Positions 12,001-24,000 of a stretch of 64,000 bases of DNA are shown here, piece after piece. Under the pieces are notes generated by a model, which ran no database searches, was not told the origin of the DNA, and saw only the letters and a list, made by a program, of their open reading frames with translations. Within the stretch, counting starts at the first letter, position 1. The number at the start of each line of letters is the position of its first letter. Source of the stretch: Pseudorasbora parva (taxonomy: Eukaryota; Chordata; Actinopteri; Cypriniformes; Gobionidae). Made by a program: the position numbers and the translations under genes. Where the stretch lies: NCBI RefSeq assembly GCF_024679245.1, contig NC_090191.1, positions 1,772,768 to 1,836,767 of the forward strand, in the 5' to 3' direction.

Positions 12001-15000
12001 TTGTTGGATATAGAATTTACTGAACCAAAAACACCTGCTATATTTCCAAAAAGGTCTCGTTTAGTGCGAGCAGGTGGAATTTGGACTGCAAGTCTATTTT
12101 TGTAATCAGAAACTAAATCATTGATGCGTGACTGTAGCCATGTGTATGTTTTGTCATTAATATCACAGTGCTTTTCGTAGGCAGACAAAATATTAGAGAT
12201 GTTATACGTCACGTGTGTTATCACAAGATTGACATCATGAAGCAAAGTCTTATTCACATTTCCTTTGATCAGACCACCTGGAGGAGTGGGATGTAATTTT
12301 GGACACTTTGTGGGTTTCCTGTATCCACAGGTAGTCAAATTAAAGCAATGGTGTAGAGTCCATGAGCAATTGTGAGGGCTAGTCCAGATTTGCCTCACAT
12401 TTTCCCACACAGTATGTTCCTTCTTTCCGACTAGTCCAAACAAATGTTTTTACAATACTGCTCAGTGTCCGTTTTGTCAGATCAAACAGAAGTTCAGTAA
12501 ACTTCAAATGTGTGTCGTTATGCGATGTGGTGTGAGTGCACCTATATGTTGCTGGTTCCAGATCAGTACTTGAATAACATTTTTTAGGATCTGTGCCATA
12601 ATTGTTCTTCTCATAAAATGTGTGCAGCTTACCAATTTTCGAATCTCGGAACACTTTAAGTTGTTCCCAGGCCGTAATGTTATGGTGAAATCGGGGTGCA
12701 TGTGTGTAACCAGTGAGGTTTTTGTATGGGAGATGGGTAGAACCTGGTTCCGGTTTGTTCCGGTGCTAATCCGGGGGGCCATGTGACTATTTCTTTGTAT
12801 GTGATTGAAGTATAAGATGTGAATGGCCCCTTGTTATATTTCCATACCCATCTCTCGCATCCTAGGGTGTGTGTGAGTGTGACGTGTTGTCCCAGTTCGA
12901 TGCAGGTCGGTCTGGATACCAACCTGGCGTCCGGCCTCCATGGAATTGCAGTGATTGTCCTGAGAAGGAAGAAGATCATAATTAATTCACTGGACCATGT
13001 GGTTCCATCTTAATTTTCCTCTGATGGTCACGGCCACGCAGCTGTTGCAAACAGCTTTAATTTCATAGGGCCCGTGCCATCTAGGGGAAAATGCGTTTTG
13101 TTTCACAAAGAAGCGTACCATCACCACATCTCCTTCTGAAAAATTTATTTCAGACATTAGGTTAAATTGTGCATCATTTGACAGGTCTGACTGTTTTTGT
13201 TTCAGTACAGCCTGTGCGTGCAACACCTTCAATCTTTCTTGCAATTTCACCAACACAGTCTGCTGAGTCGCAAGCATGAGGGGCCCCAGATCTGCTGGGG
13301 AAATTTCTGGATCAATGGGTAACTTCATCACCCTTCCAGTCATAAGCTCATATGGGCTAATGCCTGTCGCTTTTGATGGGGTTGCTCGCAGCACAGTCAG
13401 TCATGATATCATTTGATTATTGTTTTTTGGAGGGCTTCCGGAACGACAAATTTTCCATCTCGGAGTACTATGCCTTCGATTACATTCACCATCTGATCAT
13501 GTTTCAAGTGTGGCACAAGTTCTCCCTCAGAGACCCACAGCTCTTGTTGATACTGTTTGAGGTCAATGGGTGTGACATGGGCAGCACTTGCTACAGAAGA
13601 AGAGGGTGTCTCTTTTTGCCACTGGTCGCCTTTGACTGCGGCCAGCTTAGCCAGTTGGTCAACAACATTATTGTTTTCCTCGTGCACATCTGGTTTGTTG
13701 CTTATGTGTGCACGTACTTTCACAACGGACATGGGGTTCTTTCGCCCTTGAACTGCTTTCCATATTGACGTTATGGTGTTGAAATGTTTTATAGGCGTTC
13801 CAGCAGAAGTGAGGAATTTTCTCAATTGCCTTTGAGCCATAAAATCAGTTACAACACCAAACGCATACCGACTATCTGTATACACGCAAAGTGGTTCAGG
13901 GTGTGCCTTAATCGCTTCTAGCAATGCAATGAGCTCGGCTTCCTGTGCGGATACGTTAGACGGTAATTTAAACAACAATTGTTGTCCAGCATCTGTGTCT
14001 GGAAGATTGGGGGCCCACACTGCACATCCAGCAAAAAAATGACCATTCTGACAGAACCGTGAACCATCTATATACACAGGTGCTTGGCCTGGTAATGGTT
14101 GGTCATGAACAAGGCTTTGTGCCTCTTTAACAGTTTGGCATGTGTGTGGATTTCCCTCAACATTCCTGAGCAGATGTGGCAAAATTTGTGTGTTTTTTAT
14201 GGTAATGTCACGCGCTTGAATGTTAGATAGCAATCTCGCTAATCTTTGGGAAGAAACTCCCTTGATTCGGCCCTGTAACGTACAGGCGTGTGCATTGTGC
14301 GCACAACAACAGGTTGAAAACCAACAATGGGTTCTGTTGTTTTTAGTATCCAATGCACCGCTAGCACGTGTTGCGTACATGGGTCGAATCCTTGCTCGAC
14401 CAGAGATTTTTTTCCGACTGTAATACGCGATTGGACGCAGTTTTCCCCCATATTCCTGAGCTAAGACTCCGCTTAGTGTTATTTCATGCGTGTCTACTTG
14501 AATGTGGAAAACTTTGGATACATTGGGTAATCCAAGGGCAGGCACGGCGCACAAACGCTGTTTTAAATCACTAAATGCTTGTTCAGGCTCGTCAGTCCAT
14601 TCATTGACATCATTTGGTTTTGTTTTTCCTTTTAGAAGCGAATACAATGGCGCAGCGGTGTTTGCATAATCAGGGATGAAGTCTCGTAAACAGTTTGCTG
14701 TTCCCAGAACTTTTTGTAACAAGTTTAAGGTGTGAGGTCAAGGCAGTTCGGCAATTCTTTCCATCGTCTGTTAAGGCTCTGTGGCTTTTCGTCAGAGTGT
14801 ACCCTAAATAGTGTACCTCTTTTAGTGCAATTTGGGTTTTTTCTTTGTTCATTTTAAAGCCTGCGTCACCTAACCTTTGTAACACCTCGTCAACCAGCTG
14901 CAAATGGTTCTCAATTGGTTTTCCTGTAGCTATCAAAATGTCATCCACATAGTGAACGACCTGGCCAGTCCCTAGTAAGGGACCGAGGACATCTGCCACA

Positions 15001-18000
15001 GCTCTGTGGAAAATGGCTGGGCTGTTGTGTAGGCCTTGTGGCATCCGCTCCCAGGTATACTGCATTTGATTTACAGTAAATGCCTATTTCCAATGGTCTT
15101 ATCGTTTAACTTTAAGAGACCAGAAACCATTTTTGATGTCAAACACTGTGAACCATGAAGCATCGGTTGAAACTTGTGATAAGATGGTAACTGGATTTGC
15201 CACTATTGGAGTCGCTTTAGGTAGAACTTTGTTAAGACGCTGATAATCTATGTACAGACGCCCTTTACCGTTTTGTACCGTTTGGTTTTGGTTTGGCACT
15301 GGCAAGCATGGTGCATTCGTAGTAGAACTGCATCGTCGAACTATTTCTCTTGCCTCAAGCTGTCAATCTCATGAACAGCGACCTCTGCCTCTTGCTTGAT
15401 GCGGTATTGCTTTTGCGGGGGAGGGGGCTCTCCCTCGATGCACACCTCAAAGTCAACAAGGCCGCAATCGTGTTCATGATTAGCCCAAACATTGCTGTAT
15501 TGCTGATGAGACGTTGAATTGGATCTGTGCTGGACATGGACAGAATGCTTGCATTGCCTTTAGGCAAACTTCCCTTTGTAGTTTTATATGTTTGTAGTTC
15601 AATTTGTTTTTCATAACAATGAATAACAAATCCATGCTTTCTCATAATGTCCATTCCCAGCACAGTTCCTTCACTATTATCTGGTAAATACCAGAATTGT
15701 TCTGTTAGCCCTACCATGCCCAAATCAAGTTTAACTGGTTGTGTTTGCGTTGCGGTCATCGAAGTATGCCTTTATTTTGAATAGTTCTTGTGCTTAGGGG
15801 TAACGGAAGGTTTGTACAAGAGCAGGCGGCTCCAGAATCAATGAGAATGTTACCTAACCGGCCTCCGAGATTAGCTCTTATTTTGATTCGGTTACCGCTT
15901 GTGACAACGCTTCCCATAGCAATGGAGGCCACGCACCCCTATTGGGGAATGTAATGTTTTGCTAGCAGGGCAGCGAACTCTGTTTGGAATGTGTTATCAT
16001 CTTGGTTCAATTTGCTTTCTTCAGATTGCTTTTGCGCTGTTTTCTGAAGTGTTATTCCCTGCCATCAAATCCCCTAAACGTCTGAGTATTTCATTGTCGT
16101 CCTTAGAATGCATTTTTTGATTTAGTTTGCGTTTGAATTGAAAACAGTTTTTGATAGTATGGTTGTTTTTCTTACAAAACTGGTATCGAGGTTGAAATGT
16201 AGGGTCAGGATTTTTAGCACCTTTTCCTTCGGTTAACCATTGTGTTGTTGCCATGAAACGGGTTTTGTTTTGTTTTAGTCTGGCCTCTATTTTGAAAGCC
16301 CAATCCACCAATGACCGGTAGGTATTCTCTGGCGGATCGGCTCCGTGAACTAATGCCTGTTGTATATGGGGACCGGCGTTATTTTTCAGGAGTTGTAATA
16401 AAACTTCCCGATCGCGTTGTGCATATTCTAAACCTGAATGCTCTTTGTATGTCACCCATAAACGTTCGGCATACATTTCAAACGGTTCTTTGTTGGCCTT
16501 ATAATCTCTAAATCCTATTCCACTCAGCGTGTGTTGGTCCCCTTAACTCTAATAAAGTTTCCTTTAATCTTTCATACACTTTGTTGTCATCCTCATCTTC
16601 CTGTTTGATTATGATTTCTCCCTTTCTCAATTCGCGGGTCATTTTTGGTTTTAGCTCGTCTGGAATGGTAATGAGGGCTACTGACAAACATCTCTGACCT
16701 CTAATTTGTACACCGATGCCTGTAACATTAAGTTGTCCCAGTAGGGTTGGAAAGGACCTTTTCATGGCATCATTCCCACAACTTCTTTGTGTTTTGTGCA
16801 TTATTCACAAGTTAATGGGCGGCTAATGGTAGTGACTTCATCATCTGCATTCGTCATTGTTTTAAGCACAGCAATTTTCACCGGTTTTCGGAGAACCGAG
16901 CCTGATATAACTCGAGTTATTATGGGACTGCATTGTTTTGGATCATCGGGTAGTTTTCGCTCTCTCGCGGGTCCTGGAGAAAGCTCATGTTCTCTCAGGT
17001 CCAGATGGCCTTGCAAACTGCTCGACAGAACTGCAACATCATCTTCGTCACTATCGCTATTTCGCCTGTTGATGTTACCCATTTTACTGCTTATGCGGAT
17101 GTATAATCTTTATCTGATTTAAGCTTCTTTTCAAGCTTTTTCATTTGTGATTCGATCGCGCTGCACTGTCTTGCCCATGTTTGTTTATCATACACAGATG
17201 CTTCGACCTGCGCTCTTAGCTTTTTTAGCTCGTCCGATCGTTGCGTTTCTTGCTCTTTTATGTTGGCTATTACACGTTCGTTTTCTGCAATAGTTGCCAA
17301 ATCAGTTCGATGCAGCAGATAAACGATCGCGACCAGAATTTTCTTAAAAGGAGCCTTTGTTTCCAATTTACGGCCCTCGTTCTGGTACCGACTGTGGCAA
17401 GATGGCCAGGCTAAAACACGATAAGATAATCTAAAATAAGTTTGTAACCAACTACGCCACCTAGGGGCTTTCACCCTAGGATGTAGTAGTACTCAGAGAA
17501 AGCTTAAACCCAGGTTCGTTGTTTCCAGAGAGGACTGAGACAGTTCTGCCAATTTAAACAATTTTATTTCATTTAAATATCACTCTTATCAGATTGACCG
17601 GTCAGCAATAAGTACCTTCAATACATTTACCTTTTACATACCAACACAGACAAGGAAAAGGTACCAAAAGAAAAGACAAAAAGGAAGAAAGAAACGTTAT
17701 TTAAACACTACAGGTAGCGCTGGGTGTCAAAAGACAATAACAAGGAAAAAGTATCTTGCTCCACCTCAAAAAGTAATCACTCACTACAACTAACCACACA
17801 CACTGATGTTGCACACTAGAAAGGGAATAAGAAGCTCACACTCAAGTGTTAAACACTACACCCCAACAAGAGAGGTGGGCAAAGTATCTTTTTTTTTTAT
17901 ACCATTGCCCACAAGAGACCCAAGCGCTTGCATTAATTACAAATACCAAAAAATAAAATAAAAAAATACTTTATGCATCAACAGTTGCTTGTTCTTCATA

Positions 18001-21000
18001 AAACTTCCCCAATGGGAAGCACTTCGTCTACAAAATACAAATTGTACAAAGAAGAACCAGTCTAATCACCCCAATTGTAACAATGGTTAATAAAAGCAAA
18101 TACCACAACACAAAAAAACGTCAATAAAAATAGAACATTCAACAATAGAAACAAAACAGCAGCGTGATCCGGGGCAGTGCGTCTTGTCATTAAAGAGAAG
18201 CTTACACCGCTCAAAGCTGCAAGCATGCCTGTTCTGCGCGTCCCTTCCTACCTGCACGCACACAGTGAAATTGATGGGTCGTTTTAATAAACATGAACAG
18301 TCCACCAGAACAGAGATCATACTCACTGCGTTCACAATGATTCTATCATGACTGTACAGGTTCTTGCGGCACTCAAATTGTGTAGTGACTGCAGGACACA
18401 GGTTTTAAGTTATACACTCATATTATAAAATCATATTCCACGTTACACTCCTTAACATACCTAATCAAACAATAAACAAAATCAATGCCCCGAACCACAC
18501 GACTCCAACAGGAACGGGATGCAAAGAGTAACACCTAGCCAGCCATTTGGAATGCTGCGTTTTTATTTAGAGTGCAATCATGGTAATTAGTCACCAGCCG
18601 ATTACCTTACACAGCCGCATCTACTGGGCAGCTAATTCAAATTCTCCACCAGGGGGAGATATAGGGGGTTTCCCACCCCACTACACAAGCTAGAATTTTA
18701 TCATTGTTCCACTCAAAATCTACACCTTTGTTACGCAAGCTAAGGAGGAGATCTTTAATGTTCACTCCAAGAGTTTCCATTATCTCCTTATCTACACTCA
18801 AACTGCCGCTTCCCTGATAAGCCATGTTGTTTTCTAATAACCTTAAACACCACTGGATTTCTACGGCCTCCGGTCTATTGTGGGTATACCGACCCGTTCA
18901 ACAAATGTGTCTATATTGGGTGCGTCTAGGCTTTCCCTCAACACTTTCTAAAAGGTAAACAAAAATGGACTTACCAGGACATTTGTAGACAGAAAAGTAG
19001 AACTTAAAACCTCATGCTCATTCGGCTTGGATCTGAATTGTTGCGCCAAAAGACGTCACTCGCCTGAGACTGGGAGATTAGTCGGGGTCACCACTTTGTA
19101 AACTCCGCCTGTTTGGCCCAACGTAGGAATCCAACAGCTGGTCGAAGGAATACTGCGGGTATGTCTTTTCAGGCGCTTCTATAAAGTACACAATGCACAG
19201 TGCAATTTAAAGTGTGAAGATCCAATTTTAAATCTGACTCCATGTTTTAATTTACTCTGACTCTAATTGTATGTAGTTTCATTGAGTTTGTTATGTTTAT
19301 AAATTTACGGCTGATCGTATGATTAGTTGTGATTTAATTTAGATCTTTGATCTCCCTGAGTATCTCTACTTCTCACTATCTTCGTGCATCAAGGGACCCG
19401 ATATCTCTTAGAGATATGTTTCGCGAATTACATTCTCAAACACAAACGAGCCGGTTCTGATATTAGTCAGAGGATTGCAGAGTGAATATTTTACCTTTAA
19501 GTGGTTGCGCCTGCTTACTCATCTTAAAGCGTAATGGGAATAATAATCACAGGAACTGCAACTTGCTAATACAGTGATAGTCAGAAATCAGATTATCCCT
19601 AATGCTGTGCTCCATGCTCCATACATTGAGTCCTACGGTTTGATCTATCCTGACACAACGCCTGCGGAAATACCAGACTTCGATTGATCATACTAAAAGA
19701 AGCGGCCTTAGAATAATACAAGATTAATCAAAGTTAATGTTTATTTAGCCAGGCAAAAACATCAAAATATAGGCAAATTAAAAGACAATTATACACAACT
19801 GATCAGCATACAATATAACTCAATTATAAAATAGTATAAACATAGTTTCGAAGAGTCATCATTTACCTGGCTATTGAGACACACGGGAACAGTGTGGGAA
19901 GTTCTGGATACAGATGCTTCCCTGAGTGGTTTGCTCCTTCTCCTTAAATACTCCCCCAGATCAAAGAACAATAAACATTTAGCACCCAAATATTTATGCA
20001 GATCTTGGTTCTTTTCTCAGACCCAAATGGTCCCACCCATCCTTGAGGTCTGACAGCAAATGTTTATCAAAAGATCTTTATGAGCATCTCCTACACCAGA
20101 GGAACAAACCCAGTTGTCCTTCTTTTACGACCTGTTTTACTAGAGCTGGAATGAACTAGAGTTCCACTGATGTGAGGATGAAACCTTTTTACCAATCACA
20201 CTAAAAGTATTTATATTGACCATACAGAAACAGCTTGTGGCAGTATCTGTGAGATTTGCATGTTTGTGTGACCCAGAGGGTGAGAGGGTCATATCCTGGC
20301 AGGGGTGAGGAAATAGGATTGGGCCAGGTGCAGTCTTGTTTTCTCTTGTATTCAGAGAGTGAAGTTGTATTGTCATATTGCAGCTTTGATCCCTTGAGTT
20401 TGTTCTCAGGTGAAATCCATTCTTACAATATTGCCCTTATATTTTGTTTGCGAGTGATGGTGCCTATAGACAGTATTCAATAGAAGTTCATTAATAAATG
20501 TTAAAAGAATATGCCTTATAAGACTTTTTTATCTATCACATCCAATAGTCTTTTTAATCCATTACTGGTCGTTTATTTTTATATTTAATATTTTCCTAAT
20601 TAACTTTCTATATATTTTGTTACTTAAAGTGTATATTTTATAAATACTGAAATTGCAGATCATACCAGGTTGCTATGGTTGCAATGTTTTTTACACATTG
20701 TTACAAGTTTACAAGGTTGATGCCAGGGATAGCCAGGGCCATTGTGATGAACTGAAATGGAAATGAGTTGATGTTGTCTCCGTGTGTGTTTGTGTGCACT
20801 GCAGATTCCTCCGTCTCTTTCCTTGACCACTGTAGTTTTGATGATGAATCTCTGTGTCAGATGAGCGTCTGTTCTGCTGCTGATTATGGCTGGAAGAGAG
20901 TGAACTCAGTGAAGGGCATCAATGTGACCGACCACACGTACTTGGGCAGAAAGCAGAACGGTCAGATCTATTACAGTCAGTCAGTAGAAATCACTTCCAT

Positions 21001-24000
21001 CCACAGCTGCTACACACCTGTTTTCATGCCCGTTTCAGGCTCGTCTTTGTTCATGCACTTCAGCACTGAGGGCAGAAACCAGGGGGACGCAGCCAGATTG
21101 GAGAGCAAGACACTGACCCCTACAAGAGACTGCAAAGTCCAGTGCCTGCAGTTCTACTACTATCACAGCGGGAATCAGTCTGACCAGCTCAACATCTGGA
21201 TCCGAGAGTACCAGAATGAAGCAGACAGCACAGGAACTCTCAGACTTATGGATCAGATCACAGGTCTGTCTCTTCTTCACACACTCATATAGGCCTGTAT
21301 CTCAGTGTTACTGACCGCTTCATTTCTTGCAGAAACCCCTGGGAATTACTGGAAGCTGCATCATGTGCCACTGAACGCCAATAAATCTTTCCAAGTTGTG
21401 TTTGAAGGCCGTAAAGGAGCAGGAAACTCCAGTGGAGGCTTCTCACTGGATGATATCAATGTTTCAGAGACCGAGTGTCCCTTCACATGGCAGATAAGAG
21501 ACGTTGAGAAGAAAATGGACAGTGGGTCGTACGGTTTCAGGAGTCCACTGTATTACTCCAGTGATGGTTATCGCTTTGTGGCTGGGTTATCGGTGTTCAG
21601 GAATGAATTTACAGTGGGTGTTAGTTTGGTATCTGGTGCAAATGATGATAATCTGCGGTGGCCTTGTCCATGGAGACAAATAACCGTCCAGATCCTTGAC
21701 CAGAATCCACACATACAGAAGCGCATGTCCTTTGAGCAAAGCGTCACCACTGACCCTAATGTGACTAGTTATGGTTAGATCTTTAATGCAATCTGATATT
21801 ATTATCCTCATTATTCATGTGTTTATATGCAACATTTCAAAGTTATTATCTGTAGCTTTCGGGGTTATTTTAAAAGCCATATTTTGCTCTAACAGATGGT
21901 GTCTATTACTGGGACAATCCTCGAAAGGCTGGAGAACAAAATGACATTGATGGCGAGTCTGTATTTGTGGGTGGAGGAGCCTCTATAAATTTCCTCTCAA
22001 CAGCTGATGTCACTAGAAGAGAGTTTATCAAGGGCGGTGACCTCATACTTCTCATCACCACACAAGGTAGGATTTGAGCTCAGAGAACAGGTTTATCTGC
22101 TGTATTAAGAGCAAACTGGGCCTTATTAGAATGATATGGAGCCGGATCAGCCTCAGAAATAATACATTTACAAAAAATTCATAAAAGCACAATAAAAGCA
22201 TAAATATTTCCCCACATGCTCACAAAAATGCATCTTACCTAAATAAATGTAAAATCTTTACACAAGTCAAGTTCAAGTGAGTTAATGACCATCACATCTT
22301 TATGAATAGTATTTTTGAGACCTTCCTGACAGGTTAAGATTCATAAATATCTTTTTTGGAGGATGTTCTATTTAGCCAATCACAGTGAGCGTTTAATCCT
22401 CCAATCAAAACGCTCCTTACTGACCAGACTAAAGAAGCTCAATGCTGCGCTTGTCCTGTGCATTGCTCCATGATCGGGTCCTTCATGGAAACACATTTTA
22501 ATGGGACTGCACATGCCCTGTTTATAAAGATTATCTGTAATGATATTAATAAGTGTTAAATATACTTATTACACGGCTCTGTGAAATACTTGATTCTGAT
22601 TGGTCAATCGCGCATTCCAGCGGTACGTTATTTCCAGATAACAACCGCTCATCCGGGAACTACGAGTTACTTGACCGGTTCTACTTCTGTGCTTAACGCT
22701 GGCGCCATCTTGTGTCTTAAACAGCCGTGGGTTACAATGGAAGACTTCAAGGCGGGTTTCCTTTATAAAGTTTTAAATATGGATATTTTTCTGACACAAA
22801 CGCATCGATTGGAATCAGAAGGCTCTATTAACCCATCGGAGTCGTGTGGAGCACGTTATTTGACGGACAGCTGCATTTGACTTCAAACACAACTACTGCA
22901 GGGATTAACGTTAGCCTGGGCTTTTTAAATATAACTCTGATTGTATTTGTCTGACAGAAGAATGTCATAAACACCTATAATGACCTGAGGGTGAGTAAAT
23001 CATAGGCTTGGTTTCATTTTTGGGTGAACTAACCCTTTCAGCATTCATTCTCAACATTTAGCAGCAATAGATAAAGGCTTAAAGCAGGTTGGAACTCTCG
23101 AAACAATATTTTGTTGGCGTTGAGGTCCTGATCACTCTGTCGGGGTTTATTCTGCGATAACAACTGGCTGGGTGTACATTATCCCTTACATATATTTTAT
23201 TTAATAAAAGTAGTAATATCAGGTTCACAGTAACTTTTGATCAGGCATTAAAAACAGCCACCCCCACCACCTGATGGAGATTTCCAACATACTCATCATT
23301 CATAAATGTGTGATGGACATTAATTCCAGAACTTCATTTATCCATATATGTGTACCAGATTTTAGATCCGGCTCCATACATGATGATTGGGCAGGAATGA
23401 TATTCCCCTTGTGTCTGATCTTTATGAATGTTGTACTGTTCCAGATATCTCAGCGCTGCTCCAGAACGACTCTCTACCCTGCCCTAAAGCAACGGTGAAG
23501 AACTTCAACATTTCTACTGACGCCAATGCCCAGCAGAGACCATGTGCTGCGAGGTGAATGCCCTTTAACCTCTGGTGTACATAGGATTGCCAACTTCAGT
23601 GTGACAAAAAAGGGACACCCTTTCAAACATAAAAACCTATCAAAAACAATTGCATCAATGACTTAAAGGACATAAATAAAAATAAGTTAACAACAGCTCA
23701 ACAATAAACATGAGATCAAGTATGTGAACTGATTATTTTACATTTGATTATTTTACTTATTTCTAAAGAACTCTTTACTAGCCGATTTGGGGCATTTTAA
23801 AGGGATAGTTCACCCAAAAATGAAAAGCTCATTATTTTAATGAAAAGGTAAACCTGTATGAGTTTCTTTTTTTCTGCTGAACACAAAAGATGATATTTGG
23901 AAGAAAGTTTATACCCAGGCTGCTTTGGGGGCACCACTGACTTCAATAGTAGGAATGAATGTTCCTATGTGTTCAACATAAATACATTTATACAGGTTTG

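Larger units (their letters stand above)
9397..20427 (-). mobile_element. Endogenous retrovirus, complete provirus layout
   Basis: Two direct LTRs of about 1.32 kb (9397-10718 and 19097-20427), both TG...CA, flank 8.4 kb read on the minus strand: PBS, leader ORF, gag, protease, RT/RNase H, integrase remnant, env and a purine tract. ATAT directly abuts both ends (9393-9396 and 20428-20431), a 4-bp target duplication. RNase H and RT motifs (YVDD, YTDSRYAFGV) point to a class I (gamma/epsilon-like) fish retrovirus. It lies antisense in an intron of the meprin-like gene. All genes carry frameshifts or deletions; it is a defective old copy. The LTRs differ by scattered substitutions and small indels, indicating age. 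Confidence 0.95.

Noticed and set aside
9397..20427. Separate host genes in the minus-strand frames
   Set aside because: Gag, protease, RT, RNase H, integrase and env marks, plus two LTRs, explain them as one provirus.
22581..22880. 99-residue frame in an intron
   Set aside because: Falls on transposon-type sequence and has no domain or splice support.
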